Part shown: in pieces, positions 40,873-49,007 of the stretch
Layout of the letters: each line of letters starts with the position of its first letter
How positions within the stretch are numbered: the stretch's first letter is position 1
NCBI GenBank assembly: GCA_002343775.1
Contig: DDSH01000028.1
Location: 63,731-127,730 of the forward strand
DNA length: 64,000 bases
Source: Anaerolineales bacterium UBA2395
GTDB lineage: Bacteria > Chloroflexota > Anaerolineae > Anaerolineales > Villigracilaceae
Reading direction: 5' to 3'
Program-made: the position numbers and the translations under genes
The notes under the pieces: model-generated
What the model was told of the DNA's origin: nothing
Database searches by the model: none
The model's input: the letters and a program-made list of their open reading frames with translations, nothing else

Positions 40873-42045
40873 TTACATTAATTTTCTTGTGAAATGCCCG
40901 CAATTTAGACAATGGAAACCATCTTCTAAAGCATACATTTTTTTGGAGCAAGCTGGGCAAGCTTGAGCGGTCTGGTATTGTTTGATGTCCGTATTCCCAA
41001 GAACTATATCCCAATGTTGCTCCCAAGCAAGCGCAACTTCCCGCCATTCGAATGTTGAGCGTATGGCATTTTCCCGAATTTCTTCCAGTTGAGTTCGATC
41101 CCGCTGCAATTTATGAATTAATGCAGCGACATCTTGCTGGGTAGATGTATCCATTGGATCGCCATTTACAAGGAACCCATTTTTTCCGTGCTGAATAATC
41201 TCAGGAAATGCACCAACTGCACTCACTATTGGGATACAACCAGCAGTCATGGTCTCAATCAGGCTAAGCCCAAAGCCCTCACGGATTGTTTGAAGAAATA
41301 GGCTGAATCCGCATGTAAGCAACAATTGAGCTAATTTTCTTTGAGGTACAGAGCCGTAGTTTCTTACTCCTGCTTCGATTCTAATCCTCCTGATTTCCCC
41401 GCCCCATAACTTTTCATCACCAAAAATTGCCAATCGATACCTTGAATCTAATTTTCTTAATAACCGAAACACCTGCAAAGTTGTGTCTCTGCCTTTAACG
41501 GGATTCCCAACATATGCCAGTTGAAAGTTATTACGCGACCTTAAAAGTTTATGCCAATAACTTCTTTGATAAAACGATTTGTTCACTCCGTGGTAAGACA
41601 CGAATGATCTTTCTTTAAGATCGACACCCCATTCTGTCTCGACTACGTCTTTAATAAAGTTACTGATCAGATAAAATTTGTCGGGTCGCACTTCCTGAAT
41701 TCCATTAATTTTAGGAACACCATGTACGACCAGTAACGTGAGTTTCACTGAAAGATCCAGGTCAAGAACGGGGGATATGTCCAATTTATCTCCTGAAGTT
41801 GTTAACACCAGGATATCAGCCTCAATTTTTCTAGCCTCATTGAGGGGGACATAATTCACGCCAAGATGGAGTTCCCTACGCGGGCAATTACAGATCAGCT
41901 CAACTTCATGCCCGAGACTTGCAAGCGATTGAGCAAGCCGAATGCGCGCAACGACCCCTCCGCCCACTCCACGCTTATCGGGCTGTCGACCGGCATCATA
42001 TAGAATGTGGCGGTCTGGACAGTAAATTGCAACATGGTATTTCAT
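40873..42045 (-). CDS. GT4-family glycosyltransferase with C-terminal zinc ribbon
   Basis: A 390-residue GT-B enzyme. N-terminal half: VAIYCPDRHILYDAG, KRGVGGGVVARIRLAQSLAS and LGHEVELICNCPRRE; C-terminal half: QLAYVGNPVKGRDTTLQVFR, RNYGSVPQRKLAQLL and TIREGFGLSLIETMTAGCIP (the E-x-x-x-x-x-x-x-E type donor motif). The last 25 residues carry two Cys pairs (CPACSKKMYALEDGFHCLNC), a zinc ribbon that is not part of normal GT4 enzymes. The ATG at 42045 has AGGT upstream and is preferred; a TTG at 42075 overlaps the previous stop. It is downstream of the GT2 gene with which it is coupled. The sugar is unknown. Confidence 0.83.
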   Translation of the reverse strand: MKYHVAIYCPDRHILYDAGRQPDKRGVGGGVVARIRLAQSLASLGHEVELICNCPRRELHLGVNYVPLNEARKIEADILVLTTSGDKLDISPVLDLDLSVKLTLLVVHGVPKINGIQEVRPDKFYLISNFIKDVVETEWGVDLKERSFVSYHGVNKSFYQRSYWHKLLRSRNNFQLAYVGNPVKGRDTTLQVFRLLRKLDSRYRLAIFGDEKLWGGEIRRIRIEAGVRNYGSVPQRKLAQLLLTCGFSLFLQTIREGFGLSLIETMTAGCIPIVSAVGAFPEIIQHGKNGFLVNGDPMDTSTQQDVAALIHKLQRDRTQLEEIRENAIRSTFEWREVALAWEQHWDIVLGNTDIKQYQTAQACPACSKKMYALEDGFHCLNCGHFTRKLM

Positions 42046-42071
42046 AATCGATGTGACCTGTGAATCATATT

Positions 42072-43046
42072 TCAACTATCGCGCTTTAAGAAATTTCGTT
42101 TTTTTGAAAAAATATATGAAAACATCCCAGGTAAAAATGTACGTAAAAAAACCTTTGCCACATACAGTTTATCTGGAAAATAAATAAAATACGCCAAATA
42201 AGAAAGACTTCTTCGTAAATACTCCCTGGCTTTTGAAATGTTGTTCTGATCACAGTATAGATTTGCAATGTGAAAATAATTATTAATGATCACGACACCC
42301 AATTCTTTTTTAGGCACATCTGGAATTTGAGAATACACAAATTCTCTTGCCATCAGTGCAGTTTTAAGTTTTTGTACAAAATTCAATCGGGAAAAAACAC
42401 CTGTAGAATGATACCGATATAAAGCCATAACGTCAGCTAAATAACCGATGTTCCCCAATTGTGCATACATTACATGAAGTGGCCAATCTCCGCTTTTTAA
42501 ATCATAATACATATCAGGAATTTTATTAATTTGAATGTTTCTATACATAACCGAACATGTGGGGATGTAATTGTTTTTAATCAAATCTGTTAATGTCGTA
42601 ATTTCGTCCACGTTATAATCTGGCCATACACCTCGCTTCATTCCTATCTCTTGAAAAAATACTTCTACTGGATGAAAACAGATAGTGCATTCAGGATGGC
42701 TTTCAAGAAAGTCGACTTGTTTTTGCAGTTTCAAAGGAGAAAGCCAGTAATCATCCCCTTCCAGTACAGCAATATACTTTCCTTTACAATCTTCAAGGGT
42801 TCGGATAAGGTTTCTATTGGCCCCCATATTAACTTTTGAAAGAATCGCTCGGATTCTTTCAGGGTATCTCTTCTCAAACTCAAGAATGATTTTACGAGTA
42901 CCGTCCGTAGAACAATCTTCCCCAATCAATATCTCGATTGGGAAAGATGTAGTCTGCGCAAGAATACTTTCCAATGCCTGCCGTATGTATTTTTCGTGAT
43001 TATATGTAATAACACAAACGCTTACCAAAAAAGGATCAATATCCAT
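42072..43046 (-). CDS. GT2-family glycosyltransferase
   Basis: A protein of about 324 residues with a classical GT-A fold: VSVCVITYNHEKYIRQALES, IEILIGEDCSTDGTRKI, NMGANRNLIRTL and GKYIAVLEGDDYWLSPLKLQ (nucleotide-sugar D-D motif), followed by a region with CICFHPVEVFF and a late DWPLHVMYAQLGNIGYL typical of the family. It should transfer a sugar to a lipid-linked glycan. The ATG at 43046 has GAGG five bases upstream, better than the upstream ATG at 43073. The base composition is clearly lower in GC than that of the genes further left. It is the first gene of this leftward cluster. Confidence 0.87.
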   Translation of the reverse strand: MDIDPFLVSVCVITYNHEKYIRQALESILAQTTSFPIEILIGEDCSTDGTRKIILEFEKRYPERIRAILSKVNMGANRNLIRTLEDCKGKYIAVLEGDDYWLSPLKLQKQVDFLESHPECTICFHPVEVFFQEIGMKRGVWPDYNVDEITTLTDLIKNNYIPTCSVMYRNIQINKIPDMYYDLKSGDWPLHVMYAQLGNIGYLADVMALYRYHSTGVFSRLNFVQKLKTALMAREFVYSQIPDVPKKELGVVIINNYFHIANLYCDQNNISKAREYLRRSLSYLAYFIYFPDKLYVAKVFLRTFLPGMFSYIFSKKRNFLKRDS

Positions 43047-43073
43047 TACATCCTCTAATAACAAGTCTAACAT

Positions 43074-43450
43074 AATCTTTAGTACAAAACTGCGAACAAT
43101 TGGGCTTACTAGTATTTGCCGTTATTCATCGTTATTTGGGCATAAAATACGCAAGTTTAGCGAAAATTATCTAGGATTTGTATGCAAAATTTTAAAGCAT
43201 ATCATCATTCTGAGGAGCAGAGCGACGAAGAATCGCTATTCTTGCTCAAAATTTACCCGTTGGGGCAAAAAAGAGACACTTCGCTATCGTTCAGGGTGAT
43301 ATGACCATTAATTTTCATACACACCTAATCTTAGGAAACTACACAACAACCAACAAAGAACTAACAATCGAACACCAAAAATAGTGCCTTCATACGGCAA
43401 CAAGTATACATCGCAAAACTTTCAAGCCCTTGTTTTATATCATCGATAAA
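43074..43450. other. AT-rich intergenic stretch with a REP-like repeat
   Basis: No gene is seen. From 43203 to about 43304 there is an imperfect inverted element: CATTCTGAGGAGCAGAGCGA at the left and GAGACACTTCGCTATCGTTC at the right, arranged as partial complements (CTTCG-CGCT-TC-CAG-TGA). It resembles the element at about 57011-57060 in wording and may belong to a dispersed family. Confidence 0.45.
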
Positions 43451-43795
43451 GAGTTACAAGACTTTACGAGTTTGGCAAAATTAAGCTGTACTGAATAGGT
43501 GTTGATGGCCTTGATATACTGATGAAAATCTAGAACGGAGTTTTCTATTGCACAAACTTATAGCATAAGTGAATCTACTACCTGTCGTACTCTACGCAAA
43601 GTTGAGGATGCTCTGATCCGTTTAAAAAGTTTCATTTACCTAGCAAGAAAGTACTGTAAGACAGCAACATGGTATTCTAGTTAGTTCGGGTAGTTGTTAT
43701 CGAACATCTCATGAGGATTCTCCAAAGCCCGAAAACACTACAATACAAAAGAACACTGTCAAATAGTGCAATTGAGATTTTAAAAACAGTTTCTA
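43451..43795 (+). pseudogene. Decayed IS5-family transposase remnant
   Basis: A plus-strand reading frame interrupted by stop codons at 43496, 43520 and 43523 keeps clear IS5-family wording: VLMALIY (43499-43519), then RTEFSIAQTYSISESTTC and RTLRKVEDALIRLKSF (43532-43642), which match the helix-turn-helix region Y-R-T-x-F-x-I-A-x-x-Y-G-I-S-E-S-T of the family. After a shift near 43680 the frame VVVIEH... to LKTV at about 43691-43795 can be matched to the DDE part. It is non-functional and marks an old insertion at the border between the glycosyltransferase operon and the amino-sugar cassette. Confidence 0.65.
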
Positions 43796-43809
43796 TGAAC
43801 TTTCTATTT

Positions 43810-44925
43810 TTACACCCCCCTGATAATTTCACATATTTTTTCAACTTCATCAATTCCCAAAGATCCATACATGGGCATACATAAAACCTCTTTCACTATT
43901 TTATGTGAAACAGGAAGATTCTCCAAAGATGAAGATGGCAGATGTCTATAACAACTATAATCACTACATAAGGGATAAAAATATTTTCTGGTAATTACAT
44001 TGAATTTTTTTAGTTCATCATGAACCTGGTCGCGTGACAGTCGGAATTCACTACTTATCCGGATCACAAAATACTGATAACTATTTCTAACACCGATTGG
44101 AATTTCAAAGATTTTGATCCCAGGAATACCCGCCAAATGTTTTTTATACGTTTCTGCAATTCGATGTCTTTTTTCTCTTTCAATTTCGATATATCTCAAG
44201 TTAATTAACCCAATTGCAGCCTGAACCTCGTTCAGCTTTCCATTAATTCCGGGCAATATAACTTCTTCTTGATTTTTAATACCGAAATTCTTAAGTAAAT
44301 CAATTCGGGTTTTCAAATTAGGATCATTAAATGTGAGCGCCCCCCCTTCCAACGTATGGAACAACTTCGTGGAGTGAAAGCTAAACATGGAAATATCCCC
44401 GAATGTACCTATCCCCCTACCATCGATCTCGGTCTCAAAGGCATGTGCAGCATCATATATCACACGCAATCCGTAACGATCAGCGATATCTTGAATACTA
44501 AAAACATCGCATGGCATACCATAAACATGAACACCCAATATTCCTGTAGTCTTAGCGGTAATCAATGATTCCATTTTCTTGGGATCAAGCGTCAAAGTAT
44601 CTTCATCAACATCACAAAAGACAGGGGTAATGTTATTCCACGGAAGGACATGAGCTGTAGCTGGAAATGTAAAGGGGGTTGTGATAACCTCACCAGAAAG
44701 TCTCATGCTTTGAATAGCAACGATCAAGGCAATAGTTCCATTGTTAAACAACGACAGTCCTGGAACTTTTAGTTTTTTTTTCAATTCCTCTTCAAGCAAT
44801 TGGTGTTTCGCTCCACCATTTGTAAGCCATTGGGATTCCCAAATCTCTTGAAGAGCTGCATTCACTTCAGATAAATCTGCTAGCAATGGACGAGTCACAT
44901 AAATCGGTTTCTCAAATGGTTTCAT
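43810..44925 (-). CDS. DegT/DnrJ/EryC1-family aminotransferase
   Basis: A 371-residue PLP enzyme. Motifs are KPIYVTRPLLADLSEVNAAL, WLTNGGAKHQLLEEELKK, VITTPFTFPATAHVL, GVHVYGMPCDV, VIYDAAHAFETE (the D-A-A-H cluster), and SFHSTKLFHTLEGGALTF with the PLP-binding Lys. Family members transaminate 4-keto-6-deoxy nucleotide sugars to 4-amino sugars (VioA/FdtB/PglE/LegC types). The N-terminal wording is closest in style to the VioA/FdtB class, but I cannot fix the substrate. It comes after the acetyltransferase gene in transcription order and belongs to the cassette with the LegB-like dehydratase. The ATG at 44925 is the homology-consistent start. Confidence 0.9.
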   Translation of the reverse strand: MKPFEKPIYVTRPLLADLSEVNAALQEIWESQWLTNGGAKHQLLEEELKKKLKVPGLSLFNNGTIALIVAIQSMRLSGEVITTPFTFPATAHVLPWNNITPVFCDVDEDTLTLDPKKMESLITAKTTGILGVHVYGMPCDVFSIQDIADRYGLRVIYDAAHAFETEIDGRGIGTFGDISMFSFHSTKLFHTLEGGALTFNDPNLKTRIDLLKNFGIKNQEEVILPGINGKLNEVQAAIGLINLRYIEIEREKRHRIAETYKKHLAGIPGIKIFEIPIGVRNSYQYFVIRISSEFRLSRDQVHDELKKFNVITRKYFYPLCSDYSCYRHLPSSSLENLPVSHKIVKEVLCMPMYGSLGIDEVEKICEIIRGV

Positions 44926-45046
44926 TTTTTTTAACCTTTTCAAGTTTTGCAATTTTAAGAAAAACTTATTATAAATTTCTTCAATCCACAATACTTGTTT
45001 CTATGAAAAAAACTAAGTACATGGATAAGAGCCTGAAGGTACAATT

Positions 45047-45679
45047 TTATCTATTCTTTCTAACCTTAGCTGGATTCCCGTACGCCACTACATTATCAGG
45101 CAAATCTCTGACCACCACAGAACCCGCTCCCACAATAGTGCCATTTCCAATGGTAATATGATCCGATATGCTGGCGCCAAGCCCGATCCAAACTGCACGC
45201 CCTAACGCCACCCTACCCGCAAGGTGAGCCCCTGGGCTCACATGTGAACCGTCCCCAAGAATACATTCGTGGTCGATACTGGACGATGTATTAATAATTA
45301 CATTTTCACCGATTCGACACCCTGGATTAATGACAGCACCAGCCGCCACCATTGTACCGGGACTTACAAAGACATCCGATGCAATAACTGCATGGGGATG
45401 AATAGCAACCGCCAAATCAAATCCTAATGACTTTATATACTCTCCTAATGTCAAACGCGCATCATTATTCCCAATAGCTAGAAATATGTCATGTACGCCT
45501 TGATCTCGAAGGAGTTTTAATTGGTCCTTTCCACCTAACACAACAGACCCATAAAACTCCCGCGATTTTGGATTAATATCATCTAAATACCCAACTATCT
45601 CATATTCTGCTTGAAGACGAATAATATCGCTCACGACCATAGCATGCCCGGATGCTCCCCAAATCAATATTTTGTTCAT
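45047..45679 (-). CDS. NeuD/PglD-like sugar O/N-acyltransferase
   Basis: A 210-residue hexapeptide acyltransferase. The N-terminal Rossmann-like part has KILIWGASGHAMVVSDIIRL and YEIVGYLDDINP (P-loop-like G-x-x-G-H, nucleotide-sugar binding), and the C-terminal left-handed beta helix has VSPGTMVAAGAVINPGCRIG, NTSSSIDHECILGDGSHVSP (catalytic His in D-H) and ISDHITIGNGTIVGAGSVV. It probably acetylates or otherwise acylates the amino group made by the neighbouring aminotransferase, as PglD does for UDP-4-amino sugars. The ATG has AGG six bases upstream. Order on the minus strand is LegB-like dehydratase, nucleotidyltransferase, SDR, acyltransferase, aminotransferase. Confidence 0.9.
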   Translation of the reverse strand: MNKILIWGASGHAMVVSDIIRLQAEYEIVGYLDDINPKSREFYGSVVLGGKDQLKLLRDQGVHDIFLAIGNNDARLTLGEYIKSLGFDLAVAIHPHAVIASDVFVSPGTMVAAGAVINPGCRIGENVIINTSSSIDHECILGDGSHVSPGAHLAGRVALGRAVWIGLGASISDHITIGNGTIVGAGSVVVRDLPDNVVAYGNPAKVRKNR

Positions 45680-45747
45680 TTAACCTATCCATTATTATAT
45701 TTGCAAACCTATACATTTTGATATCGAAAGACTGCAATAAACCTAAT

Positions 45748-46620
45748 TTAGCCAGATGAATGTTTCGCGGCATTAGTTTGTTTTAATTCTTTGATCATTT
45801 TTGATATTCCGTTAAATAAATTAACCCTTGGTTCCCATCCGATATCTTGTTTTACCAATGAAACATCTGCTATAAGATCGTACAGCTCTCCCTGGCGGCG
45901 TTCACCGGTTTCACGATAAGGTTTATGAATGCCAGAGACTTGCATTGTTAATTGTAATATCTCTTCCACGCTATAAGAAACCCCGCTCCCAATATTATAA
46001 ATAGAATTTCCTTGTCGTGATAGTGATAGAGTAACAGCTTCAATTAAATCTTCCACAAATAGATAATCTCGTTTTGGGGAAAGATTTTGAACGACAATCT
46101 CTTTTACAGAAGAATCCAACACTTGATTAATGATAAACGGAACTAAGAAATGCGAATCCTGACCTGCCCCATAAATATTAAATGGTCGTAGGGTAACACT
46201 GTTTATTCCAAACTCTCTCCCATAAAACTGGATAAGACTTTCTGCCAAAACCTTGCTGTGATTGTAAGGTGAATTAGGATTGAATCGGTGGGATTCGAGC
46301 ACAGGTGTCGTTTCCGGCAATCCATAAATATAGCTGCTTAAAAAAGTTATGCCAGCGCCAGTCCTGCGACAACACTCCAATACATTAGCCGTGCCAAGCA
46401 CATTAACTCTATAATAATCATATGGTTCTTTCCAGCTTTGTGGCACAAACGTTCTCGCCGCCAAATGAACTATCCAATCGACATCAATATCATCAAAACG
46501 AACGTGTGTAATATCACCATCTGCCGAACGGTTGGATATAACATTATGTCCTTCAAGCATCAGTTTCTGAACGAGCCTTTTTCCAACAAAGCCGTCCGCT
46601 CCAGTTACAAGAATATTCAT
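45748..46620 (-). CDS. NAD-dependent epimerase/dehydratase (SDR family)
   Basis: A 290-residue extended SDR enzyme. Motifs are MNILVTGADGFVGKRLVQKL (NAD-binding G-x-x-G-x-x-G), DWIVHLAARTFVPQSW, ITFLSSYIYG and SPYNHSKVLAESL, with Ser, Tyr and Lys of the catalytic triad in S-S-Y and Y-N-H-S-K. TLRPFNIYGAGQDSHFLVP and SPKRDYLFVEDLIEAV follow. Members of this group act on GDP- or dTDP-sugars as reductases or epimerases (RMD-like). Here it probably converts the keto sugar from the LegB-like dehydratase, or supplies a side branch. It starts two bases after the nucleotidyltransferase stop (TAG-A-ATG), so coupling is likely. Confidence 0.87.
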   Translation of the reverse strand: MNILVTGADGFVGKRLVQKLMLEGHNVISNRSADGDITHVRFDDIDVDWIVHLAARTFVPQSWKEPYDYYRVNVLGTANVLECCRRTGAGITFLSSYIYGLPETTPVLESHRFNPNSPYNHSKVLAESLIQFYGREFGINSVTLRPFNIYGAGQDSHFLVPFIINQVLDSSVKEIVVQNLSPKRDYLFVEDLIEAVTLSLSRQGNSIYNIGSGVSYSVEEILQLTMQVSGIHKPYRETGERRQGELYDLIADVSLVKQDIGWEPRVNLFNGISKMIKELKQTNAAKHSSG

Positions 46621-46621
46621 T

Positions 46622-47329
46622 CTACAATTCACTATACATTTCTTTATATGCGCCCTGTGCTTTCTCATAATCTTCGATCCGTCCAATATCAATCCAATAA
46701 TCCTTAATTTCGTATTTATATATAGATTTGTTTTCTGCCAGTATTTTTTTTATTAATGCGTCCATTCCAAAATATTCATTTTCCGGGATAAATTCAAATA
46801 CGGATGGTTTCATTACATATATCCCAGCCAATGCATAGGTAATAATATCTGGTTTTTCTTCAATTTGAGTAACAACATCTCCGTTGAAGAGGATATTGCC
46901 AAAAGCATAGGGTGTCACAATCTTTTTAATACAAACAGTCAATGGTCCATCATTCTTCATGGCGAATTCATAAACCTGGTTGAAATCAACCAAGCTAAGA
47001 ATATCCCCGTTCATCACAACAAAAGGCGAATCTGATAAATCATTCATTAAAAGTTTTAACGGTCCAGCAGTCCCCAATGGCTTTTCCTCGCGGCTCACTT
47101 TTAATGTGACGCCATACCGTGAACCATCCCCAAAAAAGTTTAATATATAATCGGATTTATAGTTTGTAGCCAAATACACATGGTCAAAACCAAATTTTTT
47201 AAAACGTTCAATTTGGATCTCCATTATAGCTTTTTCCCCAATAGGTAATAATGGCTTGGGAATTACTTCCGTAAAAGGTCGCAGTCTCGACCCAAGTCCG
47301 CCTGAGAGTATCACTGCTTTTTTAGACAT
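46622..47329 (-). CDS. Sugar-1-phosphate nucleotidyltransferase
   Basis: A 235-residue NTP-transferase domain that makes a nucleotide sugar from sugar-1-phosphate and an NTP. Motifs are AVILSGGLGSRLRPFTEVIP (G-G-x-G-x-R-L-x-P), KPLLPIGEKAIMEIQIERF, EEKPLGTAGPLKLL, FVVMNGDILS (metal-binding Asp) and a late YWIDIGRIEDYEKAQ. It is close in style to HddC/PtmE-type GDP- or CMP-sugar activating enzymes, but the base used is not decidable. The ATG lies eight bases inside the preceding dehydratase gene, so the two are translationally coupled. Confidence 0.9.
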   Translation of the reverse strand: MSKKAVILSGGLGSRLRPFTEVIPKPLLPIGEKAIMEIQIERFKKFGFDHVYLATNYKSDYILNFFGDGSRYGVTLKVSREEKPLGTAGPLKLLMNDLSDSPFVVMNGDILSLVDFNQVYEFAMKNDGPLTVCIKKIVTPYAFGNILFNGDVVTQIEEKPDIITYALAGIYVMKPSVFEFIPENEYFGMDALIKKILAENKSIYKYEIKDYWIDIGRIEDYEKAQGAYKEMYSEL

Positions 47330-48314
47330 TATAAATTGTCGCCTTATAATTTTTTAAATTTTCTGGTTTAGTAAACCACTCAATAGTTTTGGCAAGACCC
47401 ATGTCAAGTGAATATAATGGCGTGAATCCTGTTAACTGATTTATCTTTGAATTATCACACCATAACCGCATCACTTCGCTATTTTCAGGGCGAAGACGTT
47501 CATTCTCAGAAATAATTTCAACATTTGCTCCCATTAATTTACTAATTTTTTCTATTGTGTTAAATATACTTATTTCATAATTAGAGCCAATATTAACTAC
47601 CTGACCAACAGCAGAATCGCACATACCCAGTTGGCACAATCCATTACATGTATCTTCGACAAAACTAAAATCACGCGTGGGACGTCCATCTCCGATTATT
47701 ATTTTTTTTGATCCAGAGGCAATTTGAATAATCACAGAGGGAATCACAGCACGAGCAGATTGACGAGGACCATAGGTATTAAACGGCCGCGCGATTACAA
47801 CAGGGAGTCCAAATGCCTGATAAAAGCTCATGGCAATCGCATCTGCTCCAATTTTACTAGCACTATAAGGGGACTGTGGTTGCAGCGGATGGTTTTCATC
47901 TATTGGAACATATCTTGCCGTTCCATAGACTTCACTTGTGGAAATTTGGATTACCCGTTCGACAGAAGCATCGCGAGCTGCCTGGCAAATATTCAAAGCA
48001 CCTTTTACATTAGTATCAATATAACTGTCGGGCGCAATATATGAGTACGGAATGGCAATCAACGCTGCTAAATTAAAGACAATGTCCATCTTCTCTAATA
48101 TTTTTTTACAGAAATTACTGTCGCGAACATCCCCGCTTACAACCTCAATTTTATTCAAACTGGGGCTTTGTTCCAGCCATCCCCAATAATTAAACGAATT
48201 GTATAGGGACAAGGCCCGAACTCGCCCGCCCATAGAAAGAACCATCTCTGCTAAGTGAGATCCTATAAAACCATCAGCCCCGGTTATAAGAACATTTTTG
48301 CCCGTAAAATCCAT
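47322..48314 (-). CDS. LegB-like nucleotide-sugar 4,6-dehydratase
   Basis: A 330-residue extended SDR enzyme. Motifs are VLITGADGFIGSHLAEMVL (NAD-binding), VRALSLYNSFNYWGWLEQSP, VVSGDVRDSNFCKKILE, VFNLAALIAIPYSYIAPDSY, ISTSEVYGTARYVPIDENHP, SPYSASKIGADAIAMSFYQA (catalytic Tyr/Lys) and RPFNTYGPRQSARAVIPSVI. The S-F-N-x-W-G-W-L and A-L-I-A-I-P-Y-S-Y wording is characteristic of LegB-type GDP/UDP-GlcNAc 4,6-dehydratases of legionaminic-acid-like pathways. It begins the amino-sugar cassette on the minus strand. A strong ribosome site AAGGAG precedes the ATG. No sugar synthase of the nonulosonic type (LegI/NeuB) is in the window, so legionaminic acid itself is not supported. Confidence 0.88.
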   Translation of the reverse strand: MDFTGKNVLITGADGFIGSHLAEMVLSMGGRVRALSLYNSFNYWGWLEQSPSLNKIEVVSGDVRDSNFCKKILEKMDIVFNLAALIAIPYSYIAPDSYIDTNVKGALNICQAARDASVERVIQISTSEVYGTARYVPIDENHPLQPQSPYSASKIGADAIAMSFYQAFGLPVVIARPFNTYGPRQSARAVIPSVIIQIASGSKKIIIGDGRPTRDFSFVEDTCNGLCQLGMCDSAVGQVVNIGSNYEISIFNTIEKISKLMGANVEIISENERLRPENSEVMRLWCDNSKINQLTGFTPLYSLDMGLAKTIEWFTKPENLKNYKATIYNV

Positions 48315-49007
48315 TTGATTACTCTCCTTAGTTAATATTGGTAGCGATCAATAATCTTCCTTTACCTATCAGCCAACTCCTTTAATGAATGGTTGATGTA
48401 TCCATTAGCTCGGACAATACTTTTATATTATCGAGCATCTTTGTATTGCTTCTACTTGTTCTTTCAACCAAGCGCTCCCATCCAGCGTTTGTCACAACTC
48501 AAAAAACCTGGTAGCGAGAATAATACGAATAGCACGGTTGTAGTTTTACGCTAAAACGACTTCCAATATGGCGACAATATAAAACCAGTTCTCATTTTTT
48601 TGTTTTTGTAATAATCAAAAAAATCATTCGTAAGTTTATAATATTATAATAATTTCTGTATTTGAACAATTTTCGTGCATTTATATTTTTAATATTATCA
48701 TAAGGAAGGTTTCTAAAAACAGAACCCGAAACAAACTTTCCCGTTCATTTTTTTGAACTAAGGCTTACATTGTATAGCATGATCCTTGGAATTGATAAAT
48801 TATCCATCATTCTCTGTCGATAATGGTTAAATGTTGATGTCATAACAAATGAGAGAGATGAAAGAATATACTGAATTAAAAAACAGAATCTTCACTGATA
48901 TTCACGGGTGAAACTTATTTTTGTTCTCTTCAACACTCCAGGCAACTATGTATTTCTTCGCCAAGCTTCCCCGGGTTCAGAGAAACTTTCTCCGTTTCAT
49001 TTACACA
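48315..49007. other. AT-rich intergenic region upstream of the amino-sugar cassette
   Basis: No gene, strong repeat or structured RNA is recognised in these 690 bases. It probably holds the promoter of the cassette. A short minus-strand stretch near 48400-48510 reads as an open frame of about 37 codons, but it matches nothing and is not called. Confidence 0.4.

Noticed and set aside
47322..48314. Legionaminic acid pathway
   Set aside because: Only a LegB-like dehydratase and generic amino-sugar enzymes are present; no NeuB/LegI synthase or CMP-sugar synthetase was seen.
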